A DNA stretch of 19,086 nucleotides from UBA11855 sp035297385 (GTDB lineage Archaea; Thermoproteota; Bathyarchaeia; Bathyarchaeales; Bathycorpusculaceae): assembly GCA_035297385.1 (NCBI GenBank), contig DATGZD010000164.1:1-19086 (forward strand). Direction: 5' to 3'. Positions 14,755-19,086 of this stretch are shown piece by piece. A program made the translations under genes and the position numbers. Under the pieces are notes generated by a model, which worked only from the letters and a program-made list of their open reading frames with translations, did not search any database and was not told where the DNA came from. Numbering within the stretch: position 1 is the stretch's first letter; each line of letters opens with the position of its first letter.

Positions 14755-15102
14755 TTACGATTGCTTTTCATCTAATTTCTTTGTTAAGAGTTCATCTTCC
14801 ACATGCAAAAGTAAGCCTATACGACGTTCCCACCTATTAAAAAACCTATATTGTGAATACAAAGCATAAATACTGTAGCCTAGAAAGACTGCTCCAAAGA
14901 TTAGTAAGAAAAAGCCTAGCAACCCTAGCTCTAAGAATCTTGCACGTAATATTAACCATACAACAACGATGAAAAAGACACCTGAAGAGATTAAGCTGAT
15001 AAGAGTGCCGTTTCGAAACTTACTCCATTCTCGATCTAACTCGTACAGGAAATCATGCAATGACTTAACTGGATAAACAGTGTTGTTTTTTTCGATAGTC
15101 AT
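14755..15102 (-). CDS. Two-helix membrane protein, unrecognised
   Basis: The 115-residue product begins at ATG 15102, after AAGGAAGGCG. Residues 1-32 are soluble and charged (SLHDFLYELDREWSKF). Two membrane helices follow, about 33-53 (LISLISSGVFFIVVVWLIL) and 58-81, then a charged C-terminal part (RFFNRWERRIGLLLHVEDELLTKKLDE) likely to form a helix in the cytoplasm. I know of no named family. The winged-helix gene lies 65 bases upstream on the same strand, with a TATA box and a repeated motif between them, so it probably has its own promoter under that regulator. This arrangement, a small membrane protein beside a small one-domain regulator, is common in archaea. Confidence 0.7.
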   Translation of the reverse strand: MTIEKNNTVYPVKSLHDFLYELDREWSKFRNGTLISLISSGVFFIVVVWLILRARFLELGLLGFFLLIFGAVFLGYSIYALYSQYRFFNRWERRIGLLLHVEDELLTKKLDEKQS

Positions 15103-15138
15103 TCGCTTTCGCCTTCCTTCATTAAGATTTTATTGTTC

Positions 15139-15163
15139 TTATATATGATGCACCAAAGATGAA
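15139..15163 (-). promoter_or_regulatory. TATA box with adjoining repeated motif before the membrane gene
   Basis: On the minus strand TATATAAG (15146-15139) lies 37 bases before ATG 15102. The motif TTCATCTTTGGTGCA (15163-15149) abuts it on the BRE side. TGGTGCATCATAT (15155-15143) occurs again at the winged-helix gene start. A regulator bound here would block TFB/TBP access. Confidence 0.5.
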
Positions 15164-15166
15164 CTG

Positions 15167-15424
15167 TCAAAGTATTGAAGGTAACGACTTACGCAGATCT
15201 AAGTAAAGCTCTCGTCCCTGATGTGTCAATAAACACGCTCCTTCATCAGTTTCTTTAATCAGATTTTTCTCCTTCAAATACTCTAAATGTTTCAGAAAAT
15301 CATCGTATGATAGATTCGTAGATTTTCGCCACACAATGGTCCGCAATTGAGGCTTATTGTTGAAGAAGAGATATTCTAGGATTTCAAATCGAATCTGAAC
15401 TGCACTCTTCCTCAACTTCGCCAT
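15167..15424 (-). CDS. Winged-helix transcription regulator (HTH_45-like)
   Basis: The protein of 85 residues (from ATG 15424) is a single winged-helix domain. Helix 1 is VQIRFEILEYLFF, then the helix-turn-helix NKPQLRTIVWRKSTNLSYDDFLKHLEYLKEKNLI, then a short wing ETDEGACLLTHQGRELYL. The pattern R-x-x-I-L, LSYDxFxxxLxxLxxxxLI and LTxxGxxxL matches the small archaeal regulators of the HTH_45 group. It carries no effector domain. Earlier in-frame GTG codons at 15436 and 15433 exist, but the repeated motif TGGTGCATCATAT overlaps them, so ATG 15424 is preferred. Target genes are probably itself and the neighbouring membrane protein. Confidence 0.78.
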   Translation of the reverse strand: MAKLRKSAVQIRFEILEYLFFNNKPQLRTIVWRKSTNLSYDDFLKHLEYLKEKNLIKETDEGACLLTHQGRELYLDLRKSLPSIL

Positions 15425-15435
15425 ATGATGCACCA
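15423..15435 (-). promoter_or_regulatory. Repeated motif TGGTGCATCATAT at the regulator start
   Basis: Exact 13-base match to 15143-15155, overlapping the ATG of the winged-helix gene on its 5' side. A shared operator would allow the regulator to control both itself and the membrane protein. The core GGTGCATC is a near-palindrome. Confidence 0.4.
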
Positions 15436-15545
15436 CGAAGTTGAATTCATTATCTCAAAGTTTGCAGGTAATAAGCATTATCAAACTTGACCTGACATCT
15501 ATTTCTTATTGAACTGAACGACGAGTTTACTGAAGTCTTCATTGA

Positions 15546-17540
15546 CTATAGGAACATACTCAAAATTCTGAAAGTTATTCCCCCAACAAGTAACGCTGCA
15601 CCAATATTTGCCAACATTATTACTGCCGCTGTTTTCCACCCATAGTCCTTTACCAAAATCCCCACTGTTGACAAACATGGAATATACAAGAGATTCACGA
15701 GGGCGATAGTGATTAATTGAGCAGGCGTAAAGAGTAATGTCAAATTTGCTGAACCAATCGCTGCTACAGAAATCGCTACGGCTGCCAATAATGTAAGTTC
15801 TTTTCGAATAAAGCCTAAGATTAAGAGAATTCCTGCAATGGCTGGTAAGCCAAGCCACATTACCGTTAATGGCGAAATTGCATTAGATAAAGTCTGTAGA
15901 ATGTCTGTCATGTATAATACTTGGATTAATGCACTTCCGCCAATGTATAGTGGAAACACTATGTAGATTAATTCTTTTGTTCTTGACCAAGTTTGCTTTG
16001 TCACAACTAATAACGATGGAACTTTGAATGCACTCATCTCCATAATAAGTCCAGTTGATTGTCCTGGCACAACTTTAAGTGCAATCTTTCCTAAAACAAA
16101 GATGAGTGCTATATCGATTGCATAGAGCGACAACGCCCACCATGGACCAAGGAACGCTGCGACAAAACCCAGAATCACGATAGTTCTCGCTGTGCACGGG
16201 GCGAACGTAATCGCAAATGTAGCTAACAACCGTTCCCGTTTAGTCTCCATAATCCTGCATGCTCGAATTGCAGGTACATTGCAGCCATAGCCTAAGATAA
16301 GCGGAATCAATGCTTTCCCATGTAACCCTATCTTATGCATGGCGCTGTCCATCATGAACGCAACTCTGGTGAGGATTCCAGAGTCTTCGATCACGGCCAG
16401 TAAAAGATAAAATGGAATAACATATGGAATAATTAAGGTCACTCCAGCAACGAAACCACCCCATATACCATTCCATATCACTTGCTGAAGAGAGCCACCT
16501 AATACTAAGTCTAAAGGTGAAATTTTGGATAGCAGGTTAGAGAGCAAAATTGATAGTATGTTTCCAACGCTGAACGTCCACAAGAGCAACCCTGCAATCA
16601 CACCAGTAGCCGTAACATAACCAAACACTTTGTGTGTCGTCAGCCAATCTAGCTTCTCTGAGAACGATGTCTTTGGCAGAGCTTGATGTTGAACTTCACT
16701 CGCAATTTTATTAACAAAAGAATACCGTTCTGAAGCGATAACCGCAAACGTTGGCTCTTTATGGATGGACGAAATTTCTGTAGCCAAAGTTTGAGATATG
16801 CTTATTATATTTGTTGATTTTGATGCGATTAGTTTTTGAATTTCGGGATCATTCTCTAACAGTTTTATGGCAATCCAACGAGCCGGATAAGTTGTTCCAA
16901 GATTTTCGTTTCGAATTGTTTTCTCGAGTTTGGCTATTCTTTCTTCAATTTCAGCGCCATAACGGATGTGATTTGTTCTATTCTTATGTAGATTTGTAGC
17001 AACTTCAATCGCCATTTTCATTAATTCATATATGCCTTCTCCTCGAATTCCAATCGTTGAAACAACGGGTATACCTAAAATATGTTCCAACTTCTTAGTA
17101 TCTATAACTATGCCTTTTTTCTTTGCTTCATCAATTTGGTTAAGACAAAGTACTAAGGGTGCATCCATCTCAATAAGCTGCAATGTGAAGAATAAGTTAC
17201 GTTCCAAAACGGCAGCATCAACAACATTTATCACAACATCAGGTTGTTGTAATGCAATGAATTCCCTAGAGATGATTTCTTCCATGCCAAAAGTTGAAAA
17301 AGAATAGATTCCTGGCAAGTCAACGATTGTAATATTCTTGCCCTCAAATGTGAGTGTGCCTTCAGCTTTTTCAACGGTTTTTCCAGGCCAATTACCGATG
17401 ACTTGGCTTGAACCTGTGAGTTGATTAAACAGGACACTTTTACCAACGTTAGCATTACCTGCTAAGGCGATTGTTATTGAATCGTTATTCTTCGAATTAT
17501 TTGTATTCTTGCTCTTTAACGTCTTTAGGTGACAGGACAT
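15546..17540 (-). CDS. feoB: Ferrous iron transporter FeoB
   Basis: The 664-residue protein moves Fe(II) across the cytoplasmic membrane. The N-terminal G domain has G1 GNANVGKS (28-35), the G2 Thr in NWPGKTVEK (T55), G3 DLPG (74-77) and G4 NQID (134-137). A helical spacer follows to about 290. The membrane part contains the Gate-type signature ILGYGCNVPAIRACR and the matching APCTART segment; their Cys residues are the proposed iron path. Length fits the family (about 600-770). The G1 motif has Ala where Pro is usual, and Val replaces the usual Thr/Ser after GKS. ATG 17540 overlaps the end of the DtxR-FeoA gene by 16 bases, so translation is probably coupled. There is no separate feoA; the regulator supplies a FeoA domain. 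Confidence 0.95.
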   Translation of the reverse strand: MSCHLKTLKSKNTNNSKNNDSITIALAGNANVGKSVLFNQLTGSSQVIGNWPGKTVEKAEGTLTFEGKNITIVDLPGIYSFSTFGMEEIISREFIALQQPDVVINVVDAAVLERNLFFTLQLIEMDAPLVLCLNQIDEAKKKGIVIDTKKLEHILGIPVVSTIGIRGEGIYELMKMAIEVATNLHKNRTNHIRYGAEIEERIAKLEKTIRNENLGTTYPARWIAIKLLENDPEIQKLIASKSTNIISISQTLATEISSIHKEPTFAVIASERYSFVNKIASEVQHQALPKTSFSEKLDWLTTHKVFGYVTATGVIAGLLLWTFSVGNILSILLSNLLSKISPLDLVLGGSLQQVIWNGIWGGFVAGVTLIIPYVIPFYLLLAVIEDSGILTRVAFMMDSAMHKIGLHGKALIPLILGYGCNVPAIRACRIMETKRERLLATFAITFAPCTARTIVILGFVAAFLGPWWALSLYAIDIALIFVLGKIALKVVPGQSTGLIMEMSAFKVPSLLVVTKQTWSRTKELIYIVFPLYIGGSALIQVLYMTDILQTLSNAISPLTVMWLGLPAIAGILLILGFIRKELTLLAAVAISVAAIGSANLTLLFTPAQLITIALVNLLYIPCLSTVGILVKDYGWKTAAVIMLANIGAALLVGGITFRILSMFL

Positions 17541-18280
17541 GTATTAGTCACCTGTGTTGACGATTTTTCACATGCTTCAACAAACACGTTTGCCGCAATA
17601 TCTTGTCCTAAGGCTACTTTTGAGCCTCGTACACAGACTTCTACTGGTCCACCTAAGGGTGCAACTCTCTCAATTTTTATGTTAGTTCCAGGAGTTAACC
17701 CCATATCCAAAAGCCGTTGTAAGATTCGATGTTCGCCTCGAATGAAGGCGATTTTTGAAGAACAACCAGCTTTTAGTGTGCATATTGAAGTAAGGTTTTG
17801 GCGCCGTCTTCCAACTTCTTCTAAACCCTTACTATGTAGTTGAACACATTCTTCACATGACTTAAACGGTAGGTTGCAGGCAGGAATGATTTTGCCATCG
17901 TCTGGACATTTATCAGGATGTTTTAGAAAACGACAGAGCGATTCTTCAGCTTCATCAGATAATGCATGCTCCATCTGGCAAGCTTGCGTATGAACTTGTT
18001 CGGTTTTTATGTGTAGAATGTCATAAAGAAACTTTTCGAGTAATCGGTGTTTTCGGGCTATTTTTTGGGCTCCTGATAGTCCTTTTTCCGTAAGTATGCT
18101 TCCATGATAGGGTGAATAGTCTATGTATCCGCCTTCAGCCAATTTCTTCAGCATCTCTGTTACACTGGCGGGCGCAATTTTCAGGTTTCTTGAGATTTCG
18201 GTAGTATTGACTGGCGTTCCATTTCGGGATAAATTGTATAAAGCTTTAAGGTAATCTTCAATGCTCTTTTGGTTGCTCAT
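17525..18280 (-). CDS. dtxR: DtxR-family iron regulator fused to a FeoA domain
   Basis: From ATG 18280 the protein has 251 residues. Residues 1-65 form the winged helix (SIEDYLKALYNL, APASVTEMLKKLAEGGYI). The dimerisation domain keeps DtxR metal ligands: KHRLLE (H78, E82), VHTQAC (H97, C101) and MEH (E104, H105), matching H79, E83, H98, C102, E105, H106 of DtxR. The Met10 position is Asp (D9), as in MntR, giving a mixed site. A Cys-rich stretch (about 116-173: C116, C125, C135, C142, C145, C167, C173) precedes a FeoA/SH3-like domain (RILQRLLDMGLTPGTNIK and onward). It should repress feoB when iron-bound; the FeoA domain may assist FeoB. GTG 18304 is in frame but lies in an operator, so ATG 18280, behind GGTGGG, is preferred. 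It overlaps feoB by 16 bases. Confidence 0.92.
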   Translation of the reverse strand: MSNQKSIEDYLKALYNLSRNGTPVNTTEISRNLKIAPASVTEMLKKLAEGGYIDYSPYHGSILTEKGLSGAQKIARKHRLLEKFLYDILHIKTEQVHTQACQMEHALSDEAEESLCRFLKHPDKCPDDGKIIPACNLPFKSCEECVQLHSKGLEEVGRRRQNLTSICTLKAGCSSKIAFIRGEHRILQRLLDMGLTPGTNIKIERVAPLGGPVEVCVRGSKVALGQDIAANVFVEACEKSSTQVTNTCPVT

Positions 18281-18294
18281 TTTACCCACCAATT

Positions 18295-18308
18295 TTAGGT
18301 GCACCTAA
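18295..18308. promoter_or_regulatory. Iron box 1 (TTAGGTGCACCTAA)
   Basis: Perfect 14-bp palindrome of the DtxR/IdeR type (TTAGG-N4-CCTAA). It lies 15 bases before ATG 18280 and covers the expected transcript start of dtxR-feoB. Confidence 0.85.
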
Positions 18309-18315
18309 ACTAAAG

Positions 18316-18329
18316 TTAGGCTAACCTAA
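18316..18329. promoter_or_regulatory. Iron box 2 (TTAGGCTAACCTAA)
   Basis: Matches the last 15 bases of the known mycobacterial IdeR consensus when the preceding G is included (GTTAGGCTAACCTAA). It starts 21 bp from box 1 and abuts the TATA-like AAATATTTAT. Confidence 0.88.
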
Positions 18330-18338
18330 TAAATATTT
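18330..18338 (-). promoter_or_regulatory. TATA-like element of the dtxR-feoB operon
   Basis: On the minus strand AAATATTTA lies between iron boxes 2 and 3, about 50 bases before ATG 18280. The transcript start would fall within box 1, so all three boxes block the promoter when occupied. Confidence 0.5.
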
Positions 18339-18350
18339 AGGTCAGCCTAA
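18337..18350. promoter_or_regulatory. Iron box 3 (TTAGGTCAGCCTAA)
   Basis: Third TTAGG-N4-CCTAA site, again exactly 21 bp from box 2, on the far side of the TATA-like element. It is about 115 bases from the glyA start, so control of glyA is possible but less direct. Confidence 0.82.
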
Positions 18351-18464
18351 AAATAATTCTACAATAATCTTCCGCTTTACTGTGTTTTGCTGTAACTTAA
18401 CCTAGTAATGGCTAAATAGTCCAAACACAATCATCGGTTAACACTCAGCAAGAGGAAAGATAAT

Positions 18465-19086
18465 ATGGATGACTTCAGCGACCTCACATTCAAATTAGTT
18501 GAAGCGACTCGCAATCACGAACGTTACCGAGACATCGAGTGCATAAACCTTATTGCTAGTGAGGGTTTGAAATCACCCGCTGTCAAACAAATGCAAGCCC
18601 TCTCCTCAGACCTTGAAGGTCGATATGCAGAAGGCGAAAACGACATTGAGGGACACGTTAAGAAGCGATATTATCAAGGCCAAAAATACATGTCTCTTAT
18701 CGAAAATTACGCAACCGACTTAATGAAATATCTCTTTAAATGTGATTGGGCAGATTTACGCATTGTATCTGGTACTCATGCTAACCTTGCAACATTCAAA
18801 GGTTTATCGTTAGCCTCTAAAAACCGTAAGATGGTTGTTACGCCGCTAAGCTGTGGCGCACATATCTCTCATGATTATACAGGCTTAGCCGGGAACGTTC
18901 TTGGATTAGAAAACATTAATCATGTTTACGACATTAATGAATTAAACATCGATGTTGATAGATCAATCGACGTTATTAGAGCCGCTAAACCAGGCATTGT
19001 TACATTTGGCGGAAGCCTCTTTCTTTTTCCTCATCCAATTAAAGAATTACGCGCAGTTTGTGAGGAAGTAGGTGCATATGTTGCTT
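18465..19086 (+). CDS. glyA: Serine hydroxymethyltransferase, N-terminal part (cut by window end)
   Basis: The frame opens at ATG 18465 after AGAGGAAAG and runs off the window edge at residue 207 with no stop. The enzyme interconverts serine and glycine using PLP and a folate or methanopterin carrier, feeding one-carbon units to biosynthesis. Visible motifs are NLIASEG (28-34), RYAEG (53-57), YYQGQKY, the PLP-phosphate loop SGTHANLA (102-109), GAHISH (131-136) with the His that stacks on PLP, and GGSLFLFPHP (182-191). The PLP lysine is beyond the edge. The sequence is of the archaeal SHMT-like type rather than close to E. coli GlyA, so a related PLP enzyme of this fold cannot be excluded. It is divergent from the iron operon, with about 114 bases between box 3 and its start. 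Confidence 0.88.
   Translation, partial: MDDFSDLTFKLVEATRNHERYRDIECINLIASEGLKSPAVKQMQALSSDLEGRYAEGENDIEGHVKKRYYQGQKYMSLIENYATDLMKYLFKCDWADLRIVSGTHANLATFKGLSLASKNRKMVVTPLSCGAHISHDYTGLAGNVLGLENINHVYDINELNIDVDRSIDVIRAAKPGIVTFGGSLFLFPHPIKELRAVCEEVGAYVA

Noticed and set aside
15499..15858. 119-codon minus-strand frame over the end of feoB
   Set aside because: Lies in a different frame of the same strand as feoB, which is clearly the coding frame there.
1..19086. CRISPR array, transposase, integrase or phage genes
   Set aside because: No regularly spaced repeats and no protein of these families was found on either strand.

Overview
The window reads as a piece of an archaeal chromosome, AT-rich and with ordinary archaeal signals: Shine-Dalgarno stretches of the GGAGGT type, TATA boxes 35-45 bases before several starts, a PDCD5-like DNA-binding protein, an archaeal-style serine hydroxymethyltransferase and a DtxR-FeoA fusion. 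The mix, including secreted proteins with a distinctive C-terminal 'HSTHSI' domain, fits a TACK-group archaeon such as the Bathyarchaeia. That placement is inference; nothing here (no rRNA, no large ribosomal protein) fixes it.

Layout. 1-2844 is sparse: an unrecognised 107-residue gene (minus), a pair of reading frames that look like one broken small Cys-motif gene (plus), the PDCD5-like gene (minus), and long non-coding stretches with clear inverted repeats. 2845-4530 holds two unrecognised membrane proteins on either side of a non-coding stretch that contains a 119-bp inverted repeat. 4641-9896 is a cell-surface block: an 830-residue membrane-anchored protein with a perfectly phased 214-residue duplication, a divergent secreted glycoside-hydrolase-like protein that seems to lose its tail to a frameshift, and a membrane-anchored matrixin-type zinc protease. 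10230-13103 is a set of small housekeeping or stress-type genes: a 57-residue Cys-motif protein not previously resolved as an ORF, a one-cluster ferredoxin, a DUF488 protein, an AlkA-type DNA glycosylase, a DUF5658 membrane protein and a 50-residue lmo0937/DUF5670-type membrane peptide. 13232-13899 is a broken gene with at least two frame disruptions and one in-frame TGA. 14156-15424 has a secreted protein, a two-helix membrane protein and a winged-helix regulator, with a shared 13-15 bp motif in front of the genes.

The best-defined system is at 15546-18350: dtxR-feoA fusion followed by feoB with a 16-base overlap, preceded by three TTAGG-N4-CCTAA iron boxes spaced exactly 21 bp apart. The regulator keeps the DtxR metal ligands, so the unit reads as an autoregulated ferrous-iron uptake operon. 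The window ends inside a divergent glyA gene.

Three separate loci (1137-1587, 8666-8821, 13232-13899) show coherent protein sequence that jumps frame. Either this genome is shedding genes or the assembly carries small indels; read mapping would decide. I found no tRNA, rRNA, CRISPR array, transposase or integrase.
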